A DNA stretch of 64,000 nt from Streptomyces flaveolus (GTDB lineage Bacteria; Actinomycetota; Actinomycetes; Streptomycetales; Streptomycetaceae), in the NCBI RefSeq assembly GCF_014648815.1, contig NZ_BMRV01000006.1, positions 364,920 through 428,919 on the forward strand, in the 5' to 3' direction. The notes below the pieces were generated by a model. The model worked only from the letters and a program-made list of their open reading frames with translations. It was not told where the DNA came from and did not search any database. Position numbers and translations under genes: made by a program. Below, piece by piece: positions 8,443-18,138 of this stretch (positions are counted from its first letter, which is position 1; each line of letters begins with the position of its first letter).

Positions 8443-8634
8443 ATGACGTACGACCGGTTGGTGTGCGCGAACTGCGCGGCGCCCGTGAACGAAGGCCGGT
8501 GCCCGGTGTGCCGCGCGAACCGCGAGCGGCTGCAGCAGGACAACTTCCTCTCGGGGCTGAATCCGATGGCGCTGATCGCCCTGCTGGCGGTCCTGGTGGC
8601 GGCGGTGGCGCTGCTGGCCCACCAGACGGTGTAG
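8443..8634 (+). CDS. Small zinc-ribbon membrane protein (63 aa)
   Basis: The start ATG 8443 is set by a near-perfect Shine-Dalgarno AAGGAGGG at 8427-8434. An open frame continues upstream but has no such site. The protein has two CxxC pairs (VCANCAAP and RCPVCRAN, residues about 7-24), a likely structural zinc site. One C-terminal transmembrane helix follows (about 41-60, ALIALLAVLVAAVALLA). It is transcribed alone between ftsE and the LAETG gene and ends at a strong hairpin. I recognise it as a conserved small actinobacterial protein near ftsEX/prfB but know no function. Its cytoplasmic zinc ribbon and membrane tail would suit a small adaptor. Confidence 0.82.
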   Translation: MTYDRLVCANCAAPVNEGRCPVCRANRERLQQDNFLSGLNPMALIALLAVLVAAVALLAHQTV

Positions 8635-8650
8635 AGCCCGCGAAGACACG

Positions 8651-8687
8651 ACAGGGGGCCCGGAGCGGTTGCGCTCCGGGCCCCTGT
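8651..8687. terminator. Strong hairpin between convergent small gene and LAETG gene
   Basis: ACAGGGG...CCCGGAGCG pairs over 16 bp with CGCTCCGGGCCCCTGT with one bulged G; the loop is GTTG. It is 16 bp after the 63-aa gene and 29 bp after the LAETG gene end, so it probably serves both. Confidence 0.75.
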
Positions 8688-8715
8688 GTGTACGCGCTGT
8701 GCGCAGGCGCTGCCG

Positions 8716-9402
8716 TCAGGCGGCGGCGCCGCGGCCGCCCATCATGCGCGGGAGGACGCGGAAGCCGATGCCGCCGGCGATCATCGTGGCGGCACCGATC
8801 AGCAGGAACGTGGTCTCCGCCGCACCGGTCTCGGCGAGCTCCTCACCGCTGCCCTGGGCAGCGGTGTCGGAGGCCTGGGCCTGCTCGCCGGTCTCGGTCA
8901 GGGCCGAGGAGCCCTGCTCCTGGGTGGAGGCGTTGGAGCCGCCGTCGGGGTTGGTGTTGTTGCCACCGCCACCGTTGCCGTTGCCGTTGCCGTTCCCGTT
9001 GCCATTGCCGTTCCCGTTGCCGGGGGCCTCGGTGGGGTCGGTGGACGGGGTCCCGGTGGGGGGCTCCTCGGTGGGCGGCTCCTCGGTCGGAGGCTCCTCC
9101 GTGGGCGGCTCCTCGGTCGGGGGCTCCTCGGTGGGCGGCTCCTCGGTCGGAGGCTCCTCCGTGGGCGGCTCCTGGGTCGGAGGCGTCTCGGGGTCCTCGG
9201 GGATGGTGGTCGGCGGGGTCGACGGGTCCTCGTCCTCGCCGCCGGTGACGCTCAGGCCGAGCCCGAGACCCTGGTCGTCGGCGCTCGCGCTGACACCGAT
9301 CTCGAGCGCCGAGGCCGCGCCCGCGGCGGTCAGCGAGGCACCGGCCGCGATCACGGCACCGGCCGCTATGCGTGCGACACGGATCCGCGTCTTCTTGGTC
9401 AT
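8716..9402 (-). CDS. Sortase-anchored surface protein with Pro-Thr-Glu repeat stalk (LAETG)
   Basis: 228 residues from ATG 9402. A Sec signal peptide covers residues 1 to about 32 (MTKKTRIRVARIAAGAVIAAG, cleavage near ASA). A short mature region leads into an acidic stalk of repeated PPTEE units, then an Asn-Gly run and a Ser/Thr/Gln-rich linker. LAETG (189-193), a hydrophobic helix and a basic RMMGGRG tail follow. LAXTG is the recognition motif of class E sortases in Streptomyces, so covalent attachment to peptidoglycan is expected. There is no globular domain, so the protein may be a spacer or matrix component. A 60-bp unit is tandemly duplicated within the stalk. A promoter candidate lies at 9534-9561. 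Confidence 0.87.
   Translation of the reverse strand: MTKKTRIRVARIAAGAVIAAGASLTAAGAASALEIGVSASADDQGLGLGLSVTGGEDEDPSTPPTTIPEDPETPPTQEPPTEEPPTEEPPTEEPPTEEPPTEEPPTEEPPTEEPPTGTPSTDPTEAPGNGNGNGNGNGNGNGNGGGGNNTNPDGGSNASTQEQGSSALTETGEQAQASDTAAQGSGEELAETGAAETTFLLIGAATMIAGGIGFRVLPRMMGGRGAAA
8972..9020. repeat. Hexanucleotide repeat encoding (Asn-Gly)n
   Basis: About eight units of CCGTTG with a few third-position changes (CCCGTT, CCATTG). On the minus strand it encodes an alternating Gly-Asn run in the surface-protein linker. Confidence 0.85.
9061..9180. repeat. 60-bp tandem duplication in the surface-protein stalk
   Basis: Bases 9061-9120 and 9121-9180 are identical except for one position (C at 9114, G at 9174). 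Each 60-bp unit is four degenerate 15-bp PPTEE modules, so the duplication adds 20 residues in frame and changes stalk length only. Confidence 0.95.
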
Positions 9403-9533
9403 GTGGTTGCTACCCCCAGTAGCTGAAATCGTCAGTGAGGCGGCGCCAGGGGCCGTGATCGACGGGGGGTGGCAGCGCTGAAGCGAAGTCCCCCGGTTCA
9501 CATGCGCCCCAGAAATACGCATGCCGCGCCTCA

Positions 9534-9561
9534 CCCTTACGAATGTTCAAAGCATCGTCAA
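9534..9561 (-). promoter_or_regulatory. Candidate vegetative promoter for the LAETG gene
   Basis: On the minus strand TTGACG (9561-9556) and TAAGGG (9539-9534) are 16 bp apart. Transcription would begin near 9527, leaving a leader of about 125 nt before ATG 9402. The whole gap from 9403 to 9716 otherwise holds only the prfB terminator. A 77-codon open frame across the leader starts upstream of this promoter, so I do not call it a gene. Confidence 0.45.
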
Positions 9562-9653
9562 GGTCATTGCGTACGCGATGTCCTGGTAAGGAACGTATGC
9601 CGGACACAAAGGGTGTGAGTGTGATGTAAAACCCGGACATCACCGACGAAGAA

Positions 9654-9688
9654 AAGGCAACCGCCGCCCGTGAGGCGGCAGTTGCCTT
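9654..9688 (-). terminator. Terminator after prfB
   Basis: On the minus strand AAGGCAACTGCCGCC pairs with GGCGGCGGTTGCCTT (one mismatch, 5-nt loop), followed by a T/C-rich run. It begins about 28 bp past the prfB stop. Confidence 0.78.
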
Positions 9689-9716
9689 GTCGACAAAGCG
9701 GTGCGGATTCCTCCCG

Positions 9717-10823
<1,107 letters not shown>

Positions 10824-10899
10824 GCAACCAGCGTAACGGCTCCGCCGGGCGGTCCACGCCCGGCCGTGGCGGACGGCGGCGGTGACGGCGTGCCCGGCC

Positions 10900-12144
10900 T
10901 CAGGGAGAGGCCGGTGCCGAGTTCCGCGTGTCCTGGGGGCCCGCGTCGCCCTCGTCACCGCTCGTGGCCAGCCAGGTACCGACACCGATCGCCGCGACCA
11001 GGGCGACGGTGCCCGCGCCCAGCGCGAGCCGGCGGCGCCGTGCGGTGGCGCGGTTGCGGGCCGAGCCGGGGCGGGGGGCGCCGGACGCGCGCGGGGCCCG
11101 GGCGGTGCCGCGGGCGCCGCCGGCCAGCTCGTCGGGGGCCGGTACGCGCATGGAGGTGTGCGTGTCGCGGTTGGAGTCGGCCGGCTTCGCGCCCGGCACC
11201 AGCGGCACCGCCCCCCGGCGCCGGACCGGCCGGCCGGCGGGCGCGGGCGACGCGGTGGCCTCCTCGGGCTCGTCCTCCTCCTGGTCCGCGTCGGGCTCGT
11301 CCACGTCCAGCGGCGCCATCCCGGCCAGCATCGGCAGCAGCTCGCGCAGCCGGGCGCCCAGCTCGGAGGCGCGCAGCCGGGACGCCGGCGCCTTGGCCAG
11401 GCACTGCACGAGCAGTTGCCACAGCTCGTCCGGGATGCCGGGGAGGGGGACGACGGTCTCGGTGACGTGGCGGCGCAGGACGGCGCCGGGGTGGCCGCCG
11501 CCGAAGGGCGTGAAGCCGGCGAGCAGCTCGTACAGGACCGTGGCCAGGGCGTAGATGTCGACCGAGGCGCGCGGCGGCAGGCCCTCGACGATCTCCGGGG
11601 CCAGGTAGTCGGGGGTGCCGATGATCTTCGTGGCGCGGGTGCGCCGGGGCGTGTCGATGAGCTTGGCCACACCGAAGTCGGTCAGCAGCGCGGGGTGCGA
11701 GCCGCCGGGGCCGAGCGGACCCTGCATGTCCAACAGCACGTTCTCGGGCTTGACGTCGCGGTGCACGACCCCGGCGGCGTGCGCGGCGGCCAGGCCATCG
11801 GCGACGTCGGCGGCGATGGCCACGGCGGCCTCGGGCGCCAGGCGCCGCTCCCGGTCGAGGCGGGTGCGCAGATCCGTGCCCCGGACCAGGTCCATGACCA
11901 GCGCGAGGTCGTTGCCGTCGACGACCAGGTCGCGCACGGAGACGACATGGGGGTGCTCCAGGCCGAGCAGGGCGGTGCGCTCCTGGACGAAGCGTGAGAC
12001 GAGTTCCTGGTCGGACGCCAGGTCCTCGCGCAGCAGCTTGATCGCGACGGGGCCCTCGGGCCCCTCGCCCAGCCACACCGTGCCGGCGCTGCCCCGCCCG
12101 AGGATCTGGTGGGCGGTGTACCGGCTGCCGATCTTCCGTGCCAA
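10900..12144 (-). CDS. pkaB: Hanks-type Ser/Thr protein kinase PkaB, membrane-anchored
   Basis: 414 residues. The kinase domain occupies about residues 9-265: glycine loop LGRGSAGTV, ATP-anchoring Lys36 in VAIKLL, HRDVKPEN with catalytic Asp130, and TDFG (156-158). A Pro/Arg-rich linker leads to one transmembrane helix (about 373-396, LALGAGTVALVAAIGVGTWLA). A short extracellular tail of about 20 residues has no PASTA or other sensor domain. Length and position next to a second kinase match PkaB of S. coelicolor. It is 131 bp downstream of pkaA on the same strand, and prfB follows on the same strand. All catalytic residues are present, so activity is expected. Confidence 0.9.
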   Translation of the reverse strand: MARKIGSRYTAHQILGRGSAGTVWLGEGPEGPVAIKLLREDLASDQELVSRFVQERTALLGLEHPHVVSVRDLVVDGNDLALVMDLVRGTDLRTRLDRERRLAPEAAVAIAADVADGLAAAHAAGVVHRDVKPENVLLDMQGPLGPGGSHPALLTDFGVAKLIDTPRRTRATKIIGTPDYLAPEIVEGLPPRASVDIYALATVLYELLAGFTPFGGGHPGAVLRRHVTETVVPLPGIPDELWQLLVQCLAKAPASRLRASELGARLRELLPMLAGMAPLDVDEPDADQEEDEPEEATASPAPAGRPVRRRGAVPLVPGAKPADSNRDTHTSMRVPAPDELAGGARGTARAPRASGAPRPGSARNRATARRRRLALGAGTVALVAAIGVGTWLATSGDEGDAGPQDTRNSAPASP

Positions 12145-12275
12145 GACTGCTCCTACCGACGCGTGTTGCGCACAAAACTACGCGTCCCGAGAGCCGACCT
12201 TCACCGTGGAGGCGGAAATCACCCGCCAGTTGTCGACAAATCTCCAGAGTCGCGGTCGCGCGGCCCGTCGGAAGG

Positions 12276-13946
12276 TCAGTTGCCGCCCGAGCCGCCCAGG
12301 TCCCCGATCCAGCCGGTCACGGTGCCGAACCAGTCGCTGAGCTGGTCCCAGTAGCCCTTGCCGGTGCCGATCCAGTCCTGGAGCGGGCTCAGCTCCCAGA
12401 TCAGCCAGCCGGCCACGAACAGGATGACGAGAGTGACCAGGCATCCCTTGAGGCAGCCGAGTCCGGGGATGCGCATCGGGTTGGCGCTGCGCTGCCGCGG
12501 CGGCCGGGGCTCCCGCCGGGGCGGCTGGGGCTCGGGCGCGGGCGGCGGGGCGTAGCGCTGCGGCTGGGGCTGCTGGGGCTGGGGCGTGGCGTAGCGCTGC
12601 GGCTGGGGCTGCTGCGGATAGCCGTAGCCCTGCGGCGGCTGCTGGGGCCGGTGCTGCTGAGGGCGCGGCTGCTGCTGCGGGCGGGCGACCTGCCGCTGGG
12701 GGCGGCGGCGCAGCGGGTCCTCGTTCGGGTCGAGGTACTGCACCTGCGTCTGCTCGTTGCGGTCGCGGGCGGCGCGCAGCTGGTTCTGCCAGGGGTGCGG
12801 ATCCTCGGGCCCGTCCGGCTGCCCAGGCTGACCCGGCGGCACCGGCGGCATCACGGCGGTCGGGTCGGCCGCGCCGCGGTGGGGCAGTACGGCGGTGGGG
12901 TCGGCGGCGCCCGCGGGGTTGCCGGTGTGCGGCAGGACGCTCGTGGCGCCGTTCGGGTCGTAGGCGCCGTTCGGGTTCTGCGGCAGGACCTGCGTCGGGT
13001 CGGCGGCGCCGGGGGCGCCAGGCACCTGCGCGGGGGCCGGGTCGGGGGCGAGGAGCGCGCCGACGTCCTCGGCGGCGCCGATCTGGGCGCTGTTCGCGTG
13101 CACGCCGATGCCCTCGGCGACGACGCGCAGGCCGCGGGCGAGGTTCTCCGCGCTGGGGCGCTCGTCGGGGTTCTTGCGCAGGCAGCGCTCGATGACCGTC
13201 CACAGCGGGCCGGGGACGGTGGAGGGTCGGCGCGGCTCGGCGCTCAGGTGCTGGTGCAGCACCTCGAGGGCGGAGCCGCCGGAGAACGGCGGGCGGCCGG
13301 TGACCAGCTCGTACAGCAGGATGCCGGCGCCGTAGATGTCGACGGCGGAGGTCTGCGGGCGGCCCTCGGCGGACTCCGGGGCGACGTACGCGGGCGTGCC
13401 GACGAACTCGTGGGTGCGGGTGAGGCCGGGCGAGTCGGCCAGGCGGGCGATCCCGAAGTCGGTGAGCATCGGGTGCATCTCGCCGCCGGTCTGCTTCAGC
13501 AGGACGTTGGCCGGCTTCAGATCGCGGTGGACGACGCCGTCGGCGTGGCTGGCGGCGAGCGCGTCGGCGATCTGGGCGGTGAGCAGAGCCGCGGCGACCG
13601 GGGTGAACGGCCCGTTCTCCCGCAGGTAGCGGTGCAGGTCGGGGCCGTCGACGAGGTCCATGACCAGCGCCAGCAGCTCACCCTCGACGACCAGGTCGCG
13701 GACCCGGACGATGTTGGGGTGGGTCAGCCGGAGCAGGACGGAGCGCTCCCGCAGGAAGCGCATCACGATGTCGGCGTCGCTCGCGAGCTCCTCCTTGAGG
13801 ACCTTGATCGCGACGGTCTCGCCGGGCTGTCCGGCCACGGCCGCCTCGGCGCCCGCGGTCTCCCGCTGGCGGGCTCGCCAGACGGTGCCCGTGGCACCGC
13901 GACCGAGGGGCTCCTCGAGGAGGTACTTGCTGCCTACCGGCCGCAC
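12276..13946 (-). CDS. pkaA: Hanks-type Ser/Thr protein kinase PkaA, membrane-anchored
   Basis: 556 residues from GTG 13946 (MRPVGSKYLLEEPLGRG), with AGGGAGCG 7 bases upstream. The open frame extends further but without homology. Glycine loop LGRGATGTV, Lys48 (VAIKVL), HRDLKPAN with Asp142, and TDFG (163-165) are intact. A loop around residues 28-44 enlarges the N lobe. The C-terminal half is a low-complexity linker rich in Pro, Gln and Ala. It is followed by a transmembrane helix (about 500-517) and a Trp/Gly-rich extracellular tail. Size and pairing with pkaB fit PkaA. It is divergent from the FHA-FtsK gene, whose FHA domain could bind a phosphothreonine made by these kinases (inference). 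Confidence 0.9.
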   Translation of the reverse strand: MRPVGSKYLLEEPLGRGATGTVWRARQRETAGAEAAVAGQPGETVAIKVLKEELASDADIVMRFLRERSVLLRLTHPNIVRVRDLVVEGELLALVMDLVDGPDLHRYLRENGPFTPVAAALLTAQIADALAASHADGVVHRDLKPANVLLKQTGGEMHPMLTDFGIARLADSPGLTRTHEFVGTPAYVAPESAEGRPQTSAVDIYGAGILLYELVTGRPPFSGGSALEVLHQHLSAEPRRPSTVPGPLWTVIERCLRKNPDERPSAENLARGLRVVAEGIGVHANSAQIGAAEDVGALLAPDPAPAQVPGAPGAADPTQVLPQNPNGAYDPNGATSVLPHTGNPAGAADPTAVLPHRGAADPTAVMPPVPPGQPGQPDGPEDPHPWQNQLRAARDRNEQTQVQYLDPNEDPLRRRPQRQVARPQQQPRPQQHRPQQPPQGYGYPQQPQPQRYATPQPQQPQPQRYAPPPAPEPQPPRREPRPPRQRSANPMRIPGLGCLKGCLVTLVILFVAGWLIWELSPLQDWIGTGKGYWDQLSDWFGTVTGWIGDLGGSGGN

Positions 13947-14377
13947 GTCATGCGCTCCCTGTTGCTTGCTGGCTGTTCCGACCCACTGTAGTGCCGCGGT
14001 GTGCGGCCCGGGCTGTCGTCGCCCTGTGGTTCCCTTTGGTCCGCCGGTGCGTCTTACGTTCCGCTTCCGGCGCGTGTTCGAAGGAAAGACGCTCCACCCG
14101 GTCCCTTGGTTGCCGGGCCCGGACGTGACCGATCTCAAGCGGTCACTCCTCGATCATCGGCAGGCCGCCCGTCAGGCACTTTTACGGGCAGAGCCGACCA
14201 ATCAAGATCATTTGGCGGCGGCGGGCGGGCGCGTTGTCAGTGGCAGGTGCGAGGATGCCTCCAGTACTGGCCGACGTGCTCGTGTGGCGGTGGGGGAAGT
14301 CCGCGGTGGGGGACCGCGGAGAGAAGGCTTCGTCCCACGCGATCGCGGGCGCCCGCGCGAAGGGACCGCTGACGGCG
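13947..14377. other. Divergent promoter region between pkaA and the FHA-FtsK gene
   Basis: 431 bp with no convincing gene. An inverted repeat GTGACCG-8 nt-CGGTCAC at 14125-14146 could be an operator or leader hairpin. Several frames are open in the right half, and the FHA gene frame itself extends to 14234, but I see no ribosome-binding site supporting an earlier start. Confidence 0.5.
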
Positions 14378-17300
14378 ATGCAGATCCGGCTGACCGTCGT
14401 AGATCCGCTGGGCCCGCACCTATCCACGGGGGGCAGCGCACCCGCCGCGAGCTGCGACGTGCTGGTCACGGCGCCGGCCGGCACGGCCCTGGCCGCGGTC
14501 GCCTCCGCGCTGGCCTCGGTGGTCCCCGGCAGTGACGGCCAGGGCTCCGGCCAGGTGGTCCTCTACGCCGGCGCGCAGCGGCTCGACGCCCAGCGCAGCA
14601 CCCTGGGCGAGCCCCCGCTGATCGACGGCGCCGTGCTCTGCCTGGGCGCCCCGGGCGAGCCCGACCCGCACACCGAGCCCGCCGAGGTCCCGGCCCAGCT
14701 GCACGTGGTCGCCGGCCCCGACGCCGGCGGCGTCCACCTGCTGCACGGGGGGCAGATCCGGCTCGGCCGGTCCGCCGACGCGGACGTCGCGCTCGACGAC
14801 CCGGACGTCTCCCGGATGCACTGCGCCGTGACCGTCGCCGCCGACGGCCGCGTCTCGGTCGCCGACCTCGGCTCGACCAACGGCACCACCCTGGACGGCA
14901 CCCGCGTCGGCGAGCGTCCGGTCCGCTTCGCGCCGGGGGCGCTGCTGCGGATCGGCGAGTCGGCGCTGCGGCTGGTCCCGGCCGCCCGGGGGGCCGCGAT
15001 ACGGGTGGCGACGACACCGGACGGCGAGGGGTACGTGCGCCTGCCCGGCGCGGTGACCGACGGTGACCAGGTGGCCCACGGACGCGTGGGCGACGGCGCG
15101 GACATTCCCGCCGAGCGCACGCACCACGCCCACGGCACGGCGGCGTACGGCGCCGTCGCGGCACCGGCCGGCCCCCCGCTGGTGCCCGGCCAGGGCGCCG
15201 CGCCCCGCATCGAGAGCCACGGCACCGGTTTCCCGGGGGACGCGCCGCGCTCGCTCCCTGGGGCGGGCGGTCCGCGGTCCGGGGCGGCCGGGGTGAACGA
15301 CACGCACGCCGGGGCTCCCGGGGCGGGGAGCGCACCCGCGGGGGCGACCGGCGCGGGCTGGGGCTACGCGGGGGTGGCTGACGCGGGCGGTCCCGGCCGC
15401 GCGGGGGCGGCCGATGCGCGGGGCGCGGGCCGTACGGGGGCTTCCGGGACGGACCGGGGGCACGAAGAGGCCTACGGCACGGACCGGGGCGGCGAGGGAC
15501 GGGCCCACGGCGCGGGGAGTGCCGAGGCGGGGGCGTCCGGTACCGGCGCCCGGGTGTCCGGCATGGGCGGCCGGCTCGCTGCGGAGGGCCCGACCGCGGG
15601 CGCGGACCCGGCGGGCGCCGGTCGCAAGGGGACGCCGCTGCGGGGCACCGACGTACCGCAGGGCGTGCGCAGGCGCGGTGGGCTCGGGGCGTGGGCGCGG
15701 CGCCTGACCGGTGGGCGCGGTGTGCAGGACGCCGCCGGGCCCGACGCGTACGTCTACGACGAGGAGGCCGCCGGTCCGGCGCGGACGGCGCCCCCCGCCG
15801 GCGCCTGCCCCGTGCCGGAGACATGGCCGGACTCCGCCTCGCTCCTGCTGACGGCGCTGGGCCCGGGGCCGCGGCTGTGGGAGCGCGGGCCGGGGCACCC
15901 CGAGGTGCTCGCCGTGCGGCTCGGCACCGCCGACCGGATGGCGCCCGGCAGTGACGCACCGCTGCCCGCGGTCCCGGTGACCGTCGGGCTGCGCGAGGCC
16001 GGGGCGCTCGGGCTGGCGGGCCCGCGCGCGCGGCTCACCGGGCTGGCCCGCGCGGTGCTGGCCCAGCTCGCCGCGCTGCACTCCCCCGACCTGCTGGAGA
16101 TCGTCCTGATCAGCGCGGACCGCTCCCGACCCCTCGCGGAGCGGACCGCCGAGTGGTCGTGGCTGGGCTGGCTGCCGCAGGTGCGCCCGGGGCACGGTCA
16201 GGACTGCCGCCTGCTGCTCGCCTACGACCGCGACCAGGCCATGGCCCGCGCCCAGGAACTCCTGCGCCGCCTGGAGGATCACCTGACGGACGCTCGAAGC
16301 GGAGCCCGGCCGCCGGCCCCGGCCGGCACGATCCCGGCCCAGCCGACGGCTCCCGTCCAGGACCTGCGGCACGGCGGACCGGACGCGTCCGATCCCCCGG
16401 GCGGGTCCGGTGCGGTCACGGGGAGCGCCCGGCGGCCCTCCTGGGCACGGGCGGACGACGGGAGCGACCCGGCCGACGGCTTCGCGGGGCCGTACACCGT
16501 GGTCGTCGTGGACGGCGACCCGGGCGGGGCCGACGTGCGCGAGGTGATGGCGCGGCTGGCCCTGGAGGGGCCCCGGGCCGGCATCCACGTCGTGTGTCTC
16601 GCCGAGACGGCCGCCGCCTCCCCGACCTCGCCGGTGATGCAGACGTACGAGGCGGCCTGCGCGGCGTCGCCGGTCTTCCGCGACTGCGGCGCCGTGGCGC
16701 TGCTCAGCGGTGACGTGGCGACGACCCTGCGGCTGCTGCGCGTCGCGCGCAGCGGATCGTCCCCGAGCGGCCCGGTCGGCCACGGCACCGTCGGCACGGT
16801 GGACGCCGTCTCCCCCGCCTGGGCCGAGCGGTTCGCGCGCGCCCTGGCACCGCTGCGCACCGACGGCGCGGGAGGCGAGCGGCACGCGCGCGTGTCCGCG
16901 CCGCTGCCCCAGGCGGCCCGGCTCCTCGACGAGCTGGGCCTCGCCCGGGCCACCCCGGCCTCCCTGATGGCCCGCTGGGCGGACGCGGCCGACGACGCGG
17001 AGGCCCTGGGCGGCCGCGCGCACGCCGTGCTGGGCGCGGGACCGCGCGGCCCGGTGGCGGTGGACCTCGCCGCCGAGGGGCCGCACCTGCTGATCGAGGG
17101 CCCGCCCGGCAGCGGCCGTACGGAGCTTCTGCGGGCGCTCGTCGCCTCGCTCGCCTCGGCGGAACGCCCCGACCGGCTCGGCATCGTCCTGATGGACGGC
17201 CGGGACAACGTGGGCGCGGGCAACGGACACGGCGAGGGCCTGCGTGTCTGCACGGACGTCCCGCACGTCACCACGCACCTCACCGCCAACGACCCCGTCC

Positions 17301-18052
17301 GCATGCGGGAGTTCGCCCAGTCGCTGAGCGCCGAGCTCAAGCGGCGTGCCGAGCTGCTCGGGCGGTCCGACTTCGCCGAGTGGCACACCGGGCGCGAGGT
17401 GTCGGGACGGATGGTCAGTCAGCGCACGCCCGCGGGCGGGGCCGGGACGATGCCGGAGACCGGGGACGTCGAGTCGCCGCCCAGTTCGACGCTGCGGCTG
17501 CGGCCGGGCGCGGCCCGGCGGCGGGCGGGAGCGGTGCCGCCGCTGCCCCGGCTGGTGGTCGTCGTGGACGATCTGGACGCGCTCGTCACACCCCCGCTCG
17601 GGTCGCCGGGGCGCCCCGCGGCGGGGTCGGTGATGCGGGCTCTGGAGGCGGTGGCGCGGGAGGGCGAGCGGCTCGGGGTGCACCTGGTGGCGGCCGCCGG
17701 GCCGGGGGGCCGTACGGCCCAGACGGAGCCGGCCCGCAGGGCGTCGCTGCGGGCCGTGCTCGACGCGCCGGCGGCGGGGCCGGACGAACCGCTGCCGGGG
17801 CGGGGGCGGTTGGACTGGGCGGACGGACGGAGTGTGCCGTTCCAGGCGGGTCGGGTCACGGGCCGCATCCCTCGTACCGCGACCCTGCGGCCCACCGTCG
17901 TGGCGCTGGAGTGGCATCGGATGGGGGATCCCCCCGCCCGGCGTCCCGTACGGGAGTTGGGGAACGGGCCCACGGATCTGGCGCTGCTGGCCAGTGCGTT
18001 GGAGCGGGCGGCCCGGGAGGTCTCGGCAGCGGAGGTGCCGTCGCTGCTGTGA
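14378..18052 (+). CDS. FHA-domain FtsK/SpoIIIE-like ATPase (1224 aa)
   Basis: Start ATG 14378 (MQIRLTVVDPLGPH) is chosen because homologous sequence begins there. An FHA domain (about 107-203) shows GRSADADV, SRMHC and STNGTTLDG, so phosphothreonine binding is likely. A long Ala/Gly-rich linker (about 205-450) follows. The C-terminal half has two FtsK/SpoIIIE/EccC-like ATPase regions. The first (around LGLAGPRARLTGLARAVL, then SWLGWLPQVRPG) lacks a P-loop. The second has GPPGSGRTE at about 908-916, with Arg where Walker A has Lys, and a Walker B-like VVVVDDLDAL. No membrane helix is obvious. EccC proteins of type VII secretion are the closest architecture, but no esx genes are nearby. Divergent from pkaA. 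Confidence 0.83.
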   Translation: MQIRLTVVDPLGPHLSTGGSAPAASCDVLVTAPAGTALAAVASALASVVPGSDGQGSGQVVLYAGAQRLDAQRSTLGEPPLIDGAVLCLGAPGEPDPHTEPAEVPAQLHVVAGPDAGGVHLLHGGQIRLGRSADADVALDDPDVSRMHCAVTVAADGRVSVADLGSTNGTTLDGTRVGERPVRFAPGALLRIGESALRLVPAARGAAIRVATTPDGEGYVRLPGAVTDGDQVAHGRVGDGADIPAERTHHAHGTAAYGAVAAPAGPPLVPGQGAAPRIESHGTGFPGDAPRSLPGAGGPRSGAAGVNDTHAGAPGAGSAPAGATGAGWGYAGVADAGGPGRAGAADARGAGRTGASGTDRGHEEAYGTDRGGEGRAHGAGSAEAGASGTGARVSGMGGRLAAEGPTAGADPAGAGRKGTPLRGTDVPQGVRRRGGLGAWARRLTGGRGVQDAAGPDAYVYDEEAAGPARTAPPAGACPVPETWPDSASLLLTALGPGPRLWERGPGHPEVLAVRLGTADRMAPGSDAPLPAVPVTVGLREAGALGLAGPRARLTGLARAVLAQLAALHSPDLLEIVLISADRSRPLAERTAEWSWLGWLPQVRPGHGQDCRLLLAYDRDQAMARAQELLRRLEDHLTDARSGARPPAPAGTIPAQPTAPVQDLRHGGPDASDPPGGSGAVTGSARRPSWARADDGSDPADGFAGPYTVVVVDGDPGGADVREVMARLALEGPRAGIHVVCLAETAAASPTSPVMQTYEAACAASPVFRDCGAVALLSGDVATTLRLLRVARSGSSPSGPVGHGTVGTVDAVSPAWAERFARALAPLRTDGAGGERHARVSAPLPQAARLLDELGLARATPASLMARWADAADDAEALGGRAHAVLGAGPRGPVAVDLAAEGPHLLIEGPPGSGRTELLRALVASLASAERPDRLGIVLMDGRDNVGAGNGHGEGLRVCTDVPHVTTHLTANDPVRMREFAQSLSAELKRRAELLGRSDFAEWHTGREVSGRMVSQRTPAGGAGTMPETGDVESPPSSTLRLRPGAARRRAGAVPPLPRLVVVVDDLDALVTPPLGSPGRPAAGSVMRALEAVAREGERLGVHLVAAAGPGGRTAQTEPARRASLRAVLDAPAAGPDEPLPGRGRLDWADGRSVPFQAGRVTGRIPRTATLRPTVVALEWHRMGDPPARRPVRELGNGPTDLALLASALERAAREVSAAEVPSLL

Positions 18053-18138
18053 CGGGGGCGCCGCAACACAGCCTGCGGGCAGTCGTGCCGGCTCGGGGCT
18101 GAGTCGTGGCCCGGCGTTGCCGCTCGGGGTGGGTGCGC

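Noticed and set aside
9403..9530. Possible c-di-AMP (ydaO-type) riboswitch in the LAETG leader, because of GGGGGAC and CCACCCCCC blocks
   Set aside because: The conserved core elements expected for that class could not be placed; the matches are short and GC-biased.
9410..9643. 77-codon frame upstream of the LAETG gene
   Set aside because: It spans the candidate promoter and leader, has no ribosome-binding site and no family likeness.
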